A DNA stretch of 64,000 nucleotides from Sipunculus nudus (GCA_026874595.1 CM049318.1:56653750-56717749), one strand, 5' to 3'. Counted from the stretch's first letter, positions 23,901 through 35,208 are shown. The notes: generated from the letters alone by a model not told the origin. Made by a program: numbers and translations.

Positions 23901-26900
23901 TTGAAAGTTACTAGCCACTTCCTCGACCATTGGTAAATCTTTTCAAGGTCAGTATTCTGTATCTGGGCTGCTCTGATGGGATCTTCTATGGCTAGGTATA
24001 ACATTGTATCATCCGCAAAGAGACAAATATTACTTGTGAGTTTTTCTCCTATGTCGTCGATAAAGACTAAGAAGAGTAGGGGTCCTAGGATTGATCCTTG
24101 TGTTACCCCTGCCTGCAGGAATTTCCAATCTGAGGGCGCATTTTCTATAATAACTTGTTGTTGTCTATTTGTTAAATAGTTGTATAACCATCTGTGCAGT
24201 TTACCTGTTATTCCTGCTGAGAGTAGCTTACTGAGAAGGCCATCTGTCCAGACTTGATCAAAAGCCTTACTTATATCTAGAAAGATTCCTATTCCTTCTT
24301 TTCCATTGTCTAAATCGTAGGTGATAGTATTGTACAAGTCTGTTAATTGATACACTGCAGAGTCTCTAGGTAAAAATCCTGATTGGTATGCTGATATAAT
24401 TCTGTTTTCTTAAAAGAAGTTAAGCATTCTGGCAAATATAATTTTCTCTATTATTTTACATATACAGCTTGTTAGTGATATGGGTCTGTAGTAAACTGGT
24501 TGTTTAGGATCACCACTTTTACGGATAGGTGTGACATTTGCCTTTTTCCATAGGGTAGGTAGTTCAGAAATTTTTTGAATAGGGTATGATAATTCTTTAT
24601 AACATGTCTTTAGAATGAAGGGATGTGTATCATCTGGTCCCTTAGATTTACTTGTATCTAGGGATTTCATAATTGATTCTTTATCATATATTTGGAATTG
24701 TACTTCTTCTAATTTGTTTTTTTTTTTTCTTGGTGATAAGGGGACATAGTTGCTATTGTGGTTTAGTATTGTTTGTTGTATAAATTGGTTGTTTAGCAGC
24801 TCTGCTTTTTCTTAGGGTCGTGTAACATACAATTCATTTCATTTGTCCATGGTGGTAGTGTCTTATGTGTTGTTCCTTTCATAAGGCCGTCTATGGTTTT
24901 TCGCAAGTATGTCTGTTATGAAGATTTTCCTTCAGAATATTTGCTAGTTTTAAAGGATATTTACTTTTGGCTTTTCTGACCTCGGCATTAAATTTGTTAC
25001 TTTTATTTTTGTATAATTCCCAATCATATGTATTTTTGGTTCTCATTGCTTTGGATCTGGTTCTTAAGTACTTGCGCTTTATTAATTTTAGTTCATGAGT
25101 GAACCATTATTTATTGGTAATTATGTTTTTAACTATTTTTACTGGGATGCATTGTTCTGATATACAGAGGACTGTGGAAGTAAATTTTTTGTAAACTATG
25201 TCGATATATTCTTTTTTGTCTTCAATATTATCCCAGTTAATTTTCTGGAGCATGTCTTTCATTTTAATATAGTTTCCTTCTTTATATTTCCAAACTCTAA
25301 AGGGATGGAGTGCTTGGACAGGTTTGTTCCAGTATAGTTTCATGTATACTGCATTGTGGTCGCTGTAGTGTTTGGGGAATGTACCACATTGTGAAATTTG
25401 ATCATTAAAATCGGTTATTATTACATCTAGTAGGGTTAATTTGCTGTATGTAACAATGTTATTAATAAGCCATCTGGAGTTTAGGTTTATATGCACAAAT
25501 CCTGTAGTCTTAGGAATGATGCAAAGTGTGTTCTATGGGAATTTTAAAGTATTTGCAAAATCTCAAGAAGGGTCCATCATAGCACCATCTATCAAAAATG
25601 TTGTCTGCAGGTGAACTCAGCCCATGGGTTTTTTCATCATAAAATCTAAACTATAAACCTTGGTGTGTATTTTACATGGAGGTATAATTTCCAAACTATT
25701 TCTGCTGCACAGAACCAGTAAATTTTCCAATGTCTATCGGAAATACAATATACTTCATCCACAATTTAGGTAAGGAACAGCATGCATATTATACCCAGGG
25801 TTATTGGATTATCCACCAAACTTGTGGCTCTAAATGGGAGTGCGGGTTATCTATGGTAGTGGATATTCTTCGTTGAAAGACGGTAAGTATATACAAACAT
25901 GCTCTTTCACATGCTCACTGAGAGTAAAATCTGTGTGTGAGTAATTATAACTGAAATACTTACAAGCGAGTGGATCAACACCTATGGATGCACACATCTC
26001 CTGGAACTGTACCCTGAACTCTGGGTTCTTCCTGATTTTGTCTTTGTGTTTGGCTGCAAATTCTTCTAGGTTAGTACGGAAACTCTCCAACTGTTTTGAT
26101 AACTGGAAAAAATTCATGTTCTTTCATAAGTTTCATGTTGAGGGAACAATCATTCAACTCTTTTCAGTTGTAAAACTGAACTTTACATAGGATTTAGTAA
26201 ACAAAAAAAAATTAAAAGGGACAACCAGTATTATTTGTTAAATACATATCTTGTATACCGTGAAACTGGTAAAATCAATAAGGATATAATAACTGGAGAG
26301 TATAACTGCAATTCATCATTAGGTGCTAACTTTTCTAAACAGGATTTTAAAAAGAAACATGCAGATTCTAAATTGTTAAGATACTATCAATTAAATGAAA
26401 TCTTAAAGAAATGTTTAATGAACTTTTCTTTAAGATTATATGTTTACTGAACTTTGCATAGTTTGTTCAGGATAACTGGCCAAATACAGCAGTCAAACAC
26501 TGAAGTCAATAACCTCATATTTTATAAATTAAATGGTAGAGTTTTATATGGAGGCTGATGTTATGGAGCATGAGGGAGGGTCTTTGAATCAATGCTACCA
26601 CAGAGGATATAAAATGAGGATCCTATTGGAAAATGATGGCTGCACTTTGAAGATTCAACTTGTATCTTTGGCCATAAACACAAAATTACACATTGACCCA
26701 CACACTCTTATGTACATGAATATATCAAACAGTTCTTGGTTCTGAATGCACTCACCTGAGCTAGCTGATCTTCTGCTATCTCATTGCCTTTACTTTTGTA
26801 TTTGGCCTGAAAGTTTATATAAAAAAAGTAAAATTAATTTTTAAAAAATGAGACCAAGTTAAAAGACTGTTCATTACATGTTCAAATGTATTTATTTTTA

Positions 26901-29900
26901 CCTCTAGAAAAATGTTGCTGCACAAGAAGGATATGTTTTCAACCATGTTGCATGTACTCTTGCGAGTCAATAACCATTCATAGTGTTCAACTATGATCCA
27001 TTTAATTATGAATATCCAGGGATCTAATTTGAATTAAATCAGATCAGACAGTGCAAACATAGTCCTGATCTAATTTTCTTTGTTGCTCTACAACTGTCAT
27101 ACTCAATAATAGTTTTAAAAGAGCCTAATCACCTGTCTGACCTTTATACACTGAAGGTAATCCCATTGAGCCTTTATAAAAATAGGCCAGAAAATGTGGA
27201 TATCACCGCAAACAGGCCGCTTGTTTTGTTTATATCAAAGTGTTATAATATATGGGGGCTTGAGGCCCACCAATATAATCAAAACAAATTTAACAAAGGC
27301 ATCTGATGGCAAGTAAGATATGCCAGAGCTTTGCAAATGGTGTTTTGCAACAAGTGACCTTTCTACCTCCACATATATGCAACCTTCCAGCTTCAGTCAC
27401 ATGTTTTTCCCATTTGTCAACATTGCTGTGTTAATAAACATGTTGTTGATAAACAAATTCAAACATCCTTCATGGAGACATTATAAGAACTAATCACAAC
27501 AAAAATTTCCCTTAGATCATTAATTTATACTCAGAGGAAGCCAGCAATCACATAAATGCTTTTTCATTGGTTGGTGAATGGGCACCTTTTAGGTCCGTCA
27601 TCATATTCTTAATATGCGATAAATGTTCCCTTAGGCTTAACTATCTCATACAATACAGGTCCTGTATGCATTAAGCCCCAGGCTACATTACTCATTTTTA
27701 TGATAAAAGGGGAATGAGAAATAAAACAAGTGACCCATGGGTCATGACGCTCAGCTGCCAAGCATGACCTGCGACATCATGGGCTGAGATTCACAACTTC
27801 CAGTCAAATTTTGAAGAACCAATTTGCCAATTTTTTTAAATTTCCTACGACAACAGAAATATATATCACCTATGTCTGGTTAAAACACAGTGAATTGATG
27901 GTCAGAGGAAAATTTATGATTGTTAAGGTATCCAGAACTATTCCAATAGCTTACTTGATACCTGTCAGTCTCAAAAGGAACACCACAAAGGGCAAATATC
28001 AGATCAAAATATAGAGCAAAAAATCAAGGAAATCCATGCAAGAATTATTGAGAAACAGGTGCTTCTGTATGAATTTTTATTCAATACAAGCCAACTGTAC
28101 TGCACTTTCATATATGATGATAATATTTATTAAGAAATATTTGACCCAATCCTTTGCAAGATTACATTAATATACGTCCAACTGCCTTCACTTTAACAGT
28201 TCTTGAGATAATGTGATCAAAAGGAATTTAAAGATGGTTGCCTGGTGGCCATTTTGGACTTCTGACAGGTCTGAAATCAGACAACAACCTTTCTCTAAAT
28301 TGGACCAAAAATTGAAGGAAAATTACTGAAACTGCACTGAAAAAAGGATTTCTAAGGTGGCTAACTGGCAGACATAATGGATTTCTGACAAGCCTGACAT
28401 TTAATATCACACATCCTCCAATAAGAGACCAAACTTGTGGCAAATTCTCCAAATGATGTTACAGTAATGAATGTCCAAAACAATTCAAAAGGCATGTTCA
28501 GGCGCTCATATCAGATTTATAGATATGCAAATGTAAAAGTGAAGGTTCAATATTTTTATTATCACTCTGCTTTTCAATGGGGTCAGCAGGGTTGGTAAAC
28601 TGCAAAACCTGAAAGAAAAGAAATGCAGAAAGCATGACTAAGAGTCTTGTAATAAAATAAAGCCTTCCTAAATCAAGTACACATCCACATATTATGAGAA
28701 AAACACTTGCTTTTATATGAGGTGATTTATATAAAAATATTCAGATATCTAGGAAACTAAGTTTATTGCTATGATTCCATAAAATAAACTGCAAAATGTT
28801 CCCATCATCTTATAAACCTTAATACTATACTCTCATAGTGTTAATTCCTGGCTGAAGTATTCCAACAAGAGTGTTTTGTTATGCAGTAACGAGGTACTTA
28901 TCACTCAGCCTTATCACTTAATAGCCTGATACAAAAGGGAGTCATATGTCACCAGTGTCACTCACAATTACAGCCACACGGTGAGATGTACCAGATGGAG
29001 TGCAAGCTTATATATACAAGAACTAGATGTGTCGGAACGACACGAATGCCCCCGCCTGGGGCAAATTAGAAACATTTGTTAAATTTTGTAAAATTTTTTA
29101 AGTTCAGGAAGTGTTGTATGGTCAAAAGTAGGTCAACAAGGGCAAAATGCAAACTCGATCTGTAAAGGGTCATTATCAAGCAACACACCAAAAATCAGGC
29201 CAGTATCTGCAGGCATTGTGAAAAAAAATCCATATATGTGCATTTTTCATGAAAATTTCTGTCTTTCATGAAATTTTCTATGTTCAGGATCTGTCATATG
29301 GTGAAAAATAGGTTAACTGGGACGAAACGCGAACTCGATATGTAATTGGTCATTATGCGCCCACAGACCTATCATTAGGCCAGTATCTGTAAGCATTGTA
29401 TTGCGAAACTAGAATATTAGCAAAAGTTTATAATCATTTATAAATTTAAATTGGAGAGGTATATACCATGTTTCATAACAATCCACCAAATGCTCCCTGA
29501 GAAAAAAGCCCCTAAGTTTTTTTCTATACTAAGCTCTGTGACCTTGAAAAGTAGGTCAAGATCACCCATCTTTGAACTTGACCAAGATTTTGTAAATATA
29601 ATGCAATAGCACTGAAGAAATAAAGTTCCTGTGTTGAATACCTTTGGAGATATCCTGCACAAAAGGCCAAAATTGAAAAAATCCGATAAAATTTCATTAA
29701 AAAATCAGAAATTGCAGGTGGCACCACCAAAATTGTGCAGCACATACAGACCATCAGTCCCAATGATCGTAGTAAGTTTTGTGAAAATCCACACAATGGT
29801 TCCTGAGATATAAACTTCTGAGTGTTTTTCTATAATCAGCTCTAAAATGTAGAAAAATGGGTCAATGTCACCCATCTTCGAACTTGACCGAGATTTTATC

Positions 29901-32900
29901 GATATACATCTTCACTGATGAAATAAAATTCCAACAGTGAATCCTTTTAGAGATATCCCGCTCACAAGGTAAAAGTTAACAGACGCGGAAGGGACGGACG
30001 GACGGACAGACACTTGGACAGACAGACAGCTTGGGTGATGACAATAGCCCATCAGCCTATGAGCTGAGGGCTAAAAACGGCTGTACATGTGTATTTGTCA
30101 TGAAATTTCTATTTTTCATGAATTTTTCTAAGTTTAGGAGCCGTAAAACGGTCAAAAGTAGGTCAACCGGGACAAAACGCGAACTCGATCTGTAACTGTT
30201 CATTATCTGCCCACACACCAAAAATCAGGCCAATATCTGCAGGCATTGTGAAAAAAAGTCTGTACATGTATGTGTATTTGTCATGAAAATTTCTATTTTC
30301 ATGAAATTTTTTAAGTTTAGGAGCTGTGAAACGGTCAAAAGTAGGTCAACTGGGACGAAATGCAAACTAAATCTGTAACTGGTCATTATCTGCTCACACA
30401 CAAAAAATCAGGCCAATATCTGCAGGCATTGCGAAAAAAAGTCCGTACATGTGTATTTGTCATGAAAATTTCTATTTTTCATGAAATTTTCTAAGTTTAG
30501 GAGCAGTAAAACGGTCAAAAGTAGGTCAACTTGGACGAAACGCGAACTCGATCTGTAACTGGTCATTATCTGCCCACACACCAAAAATCAGGCCAATATC
30601 TGCAGGCATTGGGAAAAAAAGTCCGTACAACTGATTCATTTCGGAATGACGGAATGACAGACATGGGTAAAACTATATGCCCCGGCCACTTTGTGGCGGG
30701 GGCATAAAAATAGAGATGGTCTACAAAATAAGTTGACCTGACCTATGACCTTGGTCTTTTGCCCACATATCAACTGGATTCTTTCTAAATGATGGGTAAC
30801 TACTAACCAATTACATCTGGCCAGGAGTAATTACTTGGCAACCAATGAGTGAATAACTTAGACCTGCAACCTTTAACCTCCTGACCAGCTGACCTCAAAA
30901 TCAATTAGTTATTTCTTCATGCAAAAAGACTCATAAATATGAAGTTTGAATCACATTCAGTGATGCATAGATGTGGCATATGTGAAAGACTGAAGGTTTG
31001 GGTTGAACAGTTTCACTTAAAATATGTTCACAAGCATTTAGAACAATATTGTGACCTTGACCTTTGACCTTTTGAACTCAACATCAATAGGCTTCTTCCC
31101 CTATTGGTAGGTAAGCCATATATGACAGATGGAAAGTATAGATTGAAAAGTTTGCCTGGAAATGACTCCGAGCAAGAAGAGCGTGCTGTGAACTTGACCT
31201 TTGACCTCAAAATCAACAGGTCTTTTCCCCTGTTGGCAGAGAAGCGATATCAGTGCTGAAAGGTTTGGAATGAAAGGTCTAGCTTGAAATGTGTCCACAA
31301 TCTTTTCAAAGAAGTGGATCCTGTGACCCTGACCTTTGACCTTGTGACCTCAACATCTATAGGATTCTTCTCCCACTTAGTAGGTGAGCTATATGTGAAA
31401 GATCAAAGAATTGGGATGAAAGGTTTGGCTTAAAATGCATCCACAGGCTTTTCAAAGAAGTTGGTTCTGTGACCTTGATCTTTGACCTTGTGACCTCAAA
31501 ATAATTATGGTTCTTCCCCTGTTGGTAGGTGAGCTGTATGTGAAAGATGTAAGGTTTGGGATGAAAATTTTGGCTAAAAGAATTATTTCTGGGGGGTGCA
31601 AACACACCCCATAACTTCGAGAATATAGGTCGCAGTGACCTAATTTCAGGTTTGCAAGGAGATCTTTTTAGAACCTCTAAGACTGCATAGGGTTCATGGC
31701 CCCAGCCCCTACAGTTACGATTTGTGACCTGCTAACGGCCGGCCGGACGGACAGACGGAAGGACGACGTACAAAGACCCATCACTATAGCCCAGCATGAC
31801 TGAAAGTCAGCTGAGCTAAAAAATTACATATAATCTACATATTATTAATAGTATATATAAAACAAGGGACCCATGGGTCACGGCGCTCAGCTGATCGTGA
31901 TTGTACTATAAATGTTTCTCCACTGTGATACTATATCGAGTTGATAAAGCTTATGAATATCATGGACATGTTGGGCTATTATAAAGGAAAGTAATGTAAT
32001 ATGTGAGTAAATGATAAATGAAATTACCTGACTGATGGATTAATAGAGTCAAATATAGTGGTTTATTTTTTATTTATTTAGGAGGGGTTGAAAATTGTGA
32101 TATATTTGAGCAAATATGAATGCAATGACAGCAGTAATAAGCAGTAGTAGAATGATGATAAGGCTATTTGTTGAAGGATCTAAAGTGTATGGTAGTCTGA
32201 TAGCTTTCAATTTGACAGATATGATGTTATGATTAACTATGCTGATGAAGTGATTTATGAATTTGTGACTGTATGACACAATATCTCTTTAGTCTTGACA
32301 AGGTACATTATTGTGATGCCCACTATGTCTACATATTACAGAATATTGACATAATTTCTGGCATGTACATAGGTACCTATGGATGTATAGTTTTACAAAA
32401 TATTAAAGTATGAATATATCTGATTCATCTTGTTCTTGCTTACTGAGGCTGACTTTGGGATGGGGTTCAGAGAAGGGAAAAGTGAGGGCAGCACGAAGGT
32501 GGATGTAGAAATATTCTATTGTAATGTTTTACATTTATATAAGAATATGAAAAGCTAAGAGGAAAGGGGCCCTCCTACTTCGTTATAGTAAAGTTCTAAA
32601 TATATGATTGCAAACTAATACTCTGACAAGACTGTCACGAAGAAAAACAGTAAAATTTTGAGATACTGTGATGCATATGAAAATATACAGATGAACAGGC
32701 AAGTGGACAGAATGGACTAATACCTTTATTTCACTTTCAAGGGAATAATGCATTTAAGTTTATATATAATCCTATTTTTTTTAAGCATATCCACTTTTTC
32801 CATTAAGAAGTTTTTATCTGAATCATTTTTTTATTTACAGGTTTTATAAATTTTTAATAAAAAACCTGAAAATATAAGTTAAAATATTAGAATTGTTGCA

Positions 32901-35208
32901 AAAGTTGCAATCATTATATATACAGAGTAAAAAACTGAAACTATAAGTTAAAATATTAGAATTGTTGCAAAAGTTGCAATCATCATATATCCAGAGTGTA
33001 GCTCATATTGGGTCATATTATGCATACATGCACATATATTTTATTATTTTTAAATCATAAATGTTTAAACTGAATTTAAAAGAAAATAATGCCACAACAT
33101 GGCATCTACAAGAATATTCCTTGAATCACTATTAAAAAGTTTTGGACATTGGAGTTTTCAGTACATGCTTAATTTTATTCACCAAAATAAAATAAAAGTA
33201 AATTTGATAAAATAAAACATCTTTTCAAATAAAGTATACACACTGTTGGTTGAATGAGGGACAAACAATATCATTGTGCTAATTACTATCCCAGTTTAAT
33301 TTATTACTGGAATTAACAGTCAATTTCACACCTGGTGAAGTTTTTACTCTTCTGAAGTAAGGAATTACTTATCTGATGAACATCCACACTTTCAAAACAA
33401 TACACCACTTTGTGGACACAATTAAATGTACACTTTAATCAATATAACCCTGGTGGTACAATACAAAATCTAAAATGTAGCACAGCCTAGAATAAGAATG
33501 AATCAAATACAGAAAATAATAACATTCATCTAGTTTATGCACCATCGGGGGGGGGGGGGGGGGAGTGCAGGGCAGAGGGGAAGCCTGCTGGTAGTGGCCA
33601 GGCTGACCCAAGGCAAGCTGCCTGGGGTTGGTTACATAATGCAAGTGAAGGCTGTACTACTAGGTGGGCTAGATGTAAACAACACTTGACATGGTGTATG
33701 AAAACATGAATAAAAGCTATTCTTTCCAATCAATTTCTTTGAAATTTCAGATTTTAAAAGATTAAATCCTGATGTAGATATGCTGTGAAAATTAAATCAA
33801 CAGTGCCAAAGTTGGACAAAATTTAAGGTATTGATTTTTTATTTATGCTAATAAGTTGAAAAATTTGCAAAATTCAAATCTAATTTTGGGTAAACAATTG
33901 AATTTTGATTAAATAAAGTTATATTCCTGAAAAAAAGTCTCTAGGTTCAGCAATTCTCATGTTAGGTGAGTAAATATATTTCCTGATTTTTTTAAAAATT
34001 GCATTATGTTTTGGCCCATAACTTCAAAATAATACCCAATACTGACCTAATTTTTGGTATGTTCATAGAAAATGTTTGAAAGAATGTGAATACTAAATAC
34101 GATCAAAAACAGATCAGTGGTTTTGATATTAGGCAGCCTTGAAGTGTAACAATGGCTTTTTTTATGGAAAACGGAGGTTTTTTCCTTAATATCTCGAAAG
34201 AATGAAGTCCTAATGACCCAATTTTTGGTATGGTAGGAGATTTTGGGGACATCTTAAATTATGCCAACAGCCTGGGGAGCATAGAGATGTGCACTGAATG
34301 ACCTACAGTCATCAAAGTGGACTGCTTGACAATGTAATGGAATACAACAAGAGCCTCCAAAAAAATTCAATAATAGCCTAATTTTGCAAGTTTTATTTTC
34401 AAAATTCAGATTTTAACAGATTAAATCCTTATGTATACATGCTGTGAAAATTAAATCCACAGTACTTACAGGAAAAAAACGTGCCATGGCCAAAGTTGGG
34501 CAAAATTTAAGGTACAAATTTTATATTTTTGCAAATATTTAAAAAAATTTATCAGATTTTGATCTAATTTTTGGTATACAATTAAATTTTGATTAATTAA
34601 AGTTGTATTACTGGAAAAAAGTCCCTACCTTTAACACTTTTGGTCTTAAGTGACCAAATATCTTCCTGATTTTTTTACAAAGTCCATTATGTTTGGGCCC
34701 ATAACTTTTTTAAATTAAATAATACTGACTTAATATCTGGCATGTACATAGGAACTATATAGAGGAATATTTATAGTAAATATGAAGAAAACCAGATGAG
34801 TGGTTTTGATATTAGGCAGTCCTGAAGTGTGAAAATAGATTTCTAATAAAAAAATGAGGTTTTTCCTTGATATCTTGAAGGAACGAAGTCCTTTTGACCC
34901 AATTTTCGGCATGGTCGGAGATTTTGGGGACATCTAACTGTCGAATTTCAGATTCGTAGGTCCAACGGTGTCGAAACGTGCCAGTCTTACGGACGGACAT
35001 TCGGACATCCAATTGGTTGCTCCTAAGTCTAATGCTTATGATAATTCATTGAATGAATATGAGATTAAGGTCACATAGAATTCATGGGTAGGTCAATTAC
35101 AGCAACACATTGCTGACAGTGAGTGCTGTGTCAGTGTATTAAAACTTAAGTTACCTGTGCCAAACTTTTGTTTTTGATGGCTCCTATACCCTTGCCTCTT
35201 CGATGCAT
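14843..35208 (-). CDS. SNF8: SNF8 / VPS22, ESCRT-II complex subunit (complete, 8 exons, 247 aa)
   Basis: SNF8 (VPS22/EAP30) is the central subunit of ESCRT-II, which with VPS25 and VPS36 links ubiquitinated-cargo recognition to ESCRT-III assembly on endosomes. Coding exons in order are 35155-35208, 26756-26806, 25964-26102, 22331-22435, 21733-21805, 20480-20624, 18988-19062 and 14843-14944. All introns are GT-AG and phases join into 744 nt, 247 aa plus stop (human protein 258 aa). Diagnostic blocks are [11 protein letters not shown] at the start, [79 protein letters not shown] and [11 protein letters not shown]. These cover the N-terminal helical segment and both winged-helix domains. The C-terminus (SLFTDAQAT) is about ten residues shorter than human. 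The introns total about 19.6 kb and are filled with transposable elements. The start codon is chosen by homology of MHRRG. Confidence 0.97.
15894..16398 (+). mobile_element. Short copy of an AAACAAG...GAGCTAAAAA repeat element with an IR3 motif
   Basis: It starts AAACAAGCGACCCATGGGTC (containing the palindrome GACCCATGGGTC), then GCTCAGCTGA. It ends with a GGACGGACAGACGGAAGGAC tract, CATCGCTATAG and AGCTGAGCTAAAAA, so its ends form a short inverted repeat. An exact AGGTCACAGTGACCT palindrome lies at 16195-16209. No coding is seen. It lies in SNF8 intron 7. Confidence 0.7.
16399..18221 (+). mobile_element. Left-truncated copy of the same repeat family with tandem units
   Basis: It is highly similar to 28330-31822 (ACTGAAACTGCACTGA, GGATTTCTAAGGTGG, CATCCTCCAATAAGAGACCA onward) but lacks the insertion at 29021-30712. 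Its right half has four units of 120-140 bp, each with TGACCTTTGACCT (17468, 17604, 17739, 17885) and text like AGGTGAGCTATATGTGAAAG. It ends with the GACGGACAGACGG-type tract and TATAGCCCAGCATGAACTGA. It lies in SNF8 intron 7. Confidence 0.75.
18375..18820 (+). mobile_element. TTAA-ended MITE, copy 1 (diverged)
   Basis: About 445 bp sharing GACCTGTCTGACCTTTATA, CTTTTATAAAAATAG, GCTTGTTTTGTTTATATCAA and ATAAACATGTTGTTGATAAAC-type blocks with copies at 27115 and (inverted) 35855. It ends near AGGTGAATGGACAGCTTTAA. Confidence 0.65.
18988..19062 (-). CDS. SNF8: SNF8 exon 7
   Basis: 75 nt, phase 0 to 0, encoding [20 protein letters not shown] then AHNAL. Donor GTTAGT. It is part of winged-helix domain 2. 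Confidence 0.93.
19063..20479. other. SNF8 intron 6, no recognised element
   Basis: AT-rich intron sequence. Repeated TTTCCTATATTTTCCTAT phrases lie near 19630-19690 and a short TA run at 20156-20170. The open frames here show no family resemblance. Confidence 0.5.
20480..20624 (-). CDS. SNF8: SNF8 exon 6
   Basis: 145 nt after TTTCAG. It completes a split Cys codon and encodes [17 protein letters not shown] through TTVLQTAE, then donor GTAACA. Confidence 0.95.
21238..21560 (+). mobile_element. Possible pogo/Tigger-like repeat fragment in SNF8 intron 5
   Basis: It begins ACAGTGATCCCTGGGCTGAG then AACACCCCTCTGGG, with several degenerate GGGnGGACACC phrases, the style of Tigger-like terminal regions. 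No clear right terminal repeat was found, so the call is weak. Confidence 0.35.
21733..21805 (-). CDS. SNF8: SNF8 exon 5
   Basis: 73 nt encoding [19 protein letters not shown] through RQDIT. Donor GTATGT. The split Cys codon is completed by exon 6. Confidence 0.92.
22331..22435 (-). CDS. SNF8: SNF8 exon 4
   Basis: 105 nt encoding [20 protein letters not shown] through STSHRNG, the most conserved stretch of the family. Acceptor TTTTTCAG, donor GTGAGG. Confidence 0.96.
22452..22545. repeat. Three tandem 32-33 bp repeats next to the exon 4 acceptor
   Basis: The unit is ACAGTCTCATACACCTGAAT plus ATTAACTTACAGT, three copies with small differences. They begin only 17 nt upstream (in SNF8 orientation) of exon 4, over the expected branch-point region. 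Confidence 0.85.
23384..24670 (-). pseudogene. LINE reverse transcriptase, interrupted frame
   Basis: About 429 codons in one frame with a single internal stop at 24410-24412. Residues upstream of the stop carry RT motifs 1-2 ([10 protein letters not shown]). Downstream are the catalytic motifs ([12 protein letters not shown]), the LGIILS thumb-type segment and YIRPLLEYG. The catalytic acidic residues are intact, so the copy is fairly young or was recently functional, but it lacks a complete ORF. Confidence 0.9.
25107..25496 (-). pseudogene. LINE endonuclease C-terminal fragment plus linker
   Basis: 130-codon open stretch. [11 protein letters not shown] and [13 protein letters not shown] match the last strands of the AP-endonuclease-like domain of non-LTR elements. 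The upstream catalytic portion is absent. Confidence 0.75.
25964..26102 (-). CDS. SNF8: SNF8 exon 3
   Basis: 139 nt after TTTTTTCCAG, donor GTAAGT. It encodes [20 protein letters not shown] through ASIGVDPLA. Confidence 0.96.
26756..26806 (-). CDS. SNF8: SNF8 exon 2
   Basis: 51 nt, phase 0 to 0, encoding [17 protein letters not shown]. Acceptor CTTTCAG, donor GTGAGT. Confidence 0.93.
27115..27592 (+). mobile_element. TTAA-ended MITE, copy 2
   Basis: The left end is TTAAAAGAGCCTAATCACCT and the right end GGTGAATGGGCACCTTTTA, imperfect inverted repeats of each other. The interior matches copies at 18375 and 35855. It lies in SNF8 intron 1. Confidence 0.72.
27724..31822 (+). mobile_element. 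Full-length AAACAAG...GAGCTAAAAA element with nested insertion
   Basis: The left end is AAACAAGTGACCCATGGGTC, then GCTCAGCTG; the right end is GTCAGCTGAGCTAAAAAA after a GACGGACAGACGG-type tract. The interior is collinear with 16399-18221, including tandem units with TGACCTTTGACCT (31058, 31195, 31330 and a one-mismatch copy at 31476) and AGGTCGCAGTGACCT at 31627. It is interrupted by a second element at 29021-30712. No coding is seen. It lies in SNF8 intron 1. Confidence 0.75.
29021..30712 (+). mobile_element. Nested element with ATGCCCCCGCC inverted ends and ~180-bp internal repeats
   Basis: Inverted terminal motifs ATGCCCCCGCC (29046-29056) and GGCGGGGGCAT (30695-30705) lie just inside ends beginning CTAGATG and finishing TAAAAATAG. 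The interior has about five 180-185 bp repeats containing ACGGTCAAAAGTAGGTCAAC (near 29127, 29308, 30144, 30328 and 30508), GGCCAATATCTGCAGGCATT and CATGAAAATTTCTATTTTTC. Comparison with 16399-18221, which has the uninterrupted sequence TACAAGAAAAAATGGTCTAC, shows it to be an insertion. Confidence 0.8.
31860..31900 (+). mobile_element. 5'-end scrap of the AAACAAG...GAGCTAAAAA family
   Basis: AACAAGGGACCCATGGGTCA then GGCGCTCAGCTGA starts just downstream of the full element at 27724-31822. The similarity stops within about 45 bases, so this is a truncated copy or a tandem remnant. Confidence 0.6.
32870..33000. repeat. Tandem duplication, ~63-bp unit
   Basis: Two near-identical copies of ATAAGTTAAAATATTAGAAT plus TGTTGCAAAAGTTGCAATCA, followed by TATATAYCCAGAGT in each copy. 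Confidence 0.85.
33545..33562. repeat. Poly-G tract
   Basis: Homopolymer of about 16-18 G in SNF8 intron 1. Confidence 0.9.
33740..35050 (+). repeat. Diverged tandem duplication (~645 bp unit) ending in a GGACGGACATTCGGACA tract
   Basis: 33746-34290 and 34385-34930 share GATTAAATCCTnATGTAnA, GCTGTGAAAATTAAATCnAC, CAAAGTTGGnCAAAATTTAA, GTGGTTTTGATATTAGGCAG and CCAATTTTnGGnATGGTnGG. The GTCTTACGGACGGACATTCG ending near 34985 is the kind of terminus seen in the other tandem-repeat elements here. No coding is seen. Confidence 0.7.
35155..35208 (-). CDS. SNF8: SNF8 exon 1 (start codon)
   Basis: 54 nt from ATG (35206-35208 on the minus strand) encoding [18 protein letters not shown], then donor GTAACT. 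The MHRRG start is the conserved family N-terminus. Confidence 0.94.

Larger units (their letters stand above)
22930..25550 (-). mobile_element. Decayed non-LTR retrotransposon (LINE) in SNF8 intron 3
   Basis: The minus strand carries, in order, the end of an AP-type endonuclease (25107-25496, with the SDHNAVY motif bearing the catalytic His), then a reverse transcriptase (23384-24670). RT landmarks are [19 protein letters not shown] (motif A Asp), [15 protein letters not shown] (motif B) and LFADDTML (catalytic Asp pair). The style is Jockey/CR1-like. The RT frame is interrupted by one in-frame stop (24410-24412), and frame shifts separate it from the endonuclease. It has the same orientation as SNF8. 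The 5' portion is missing; the 3' boundary near 22930 is approximate. Confidence 0.9.
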
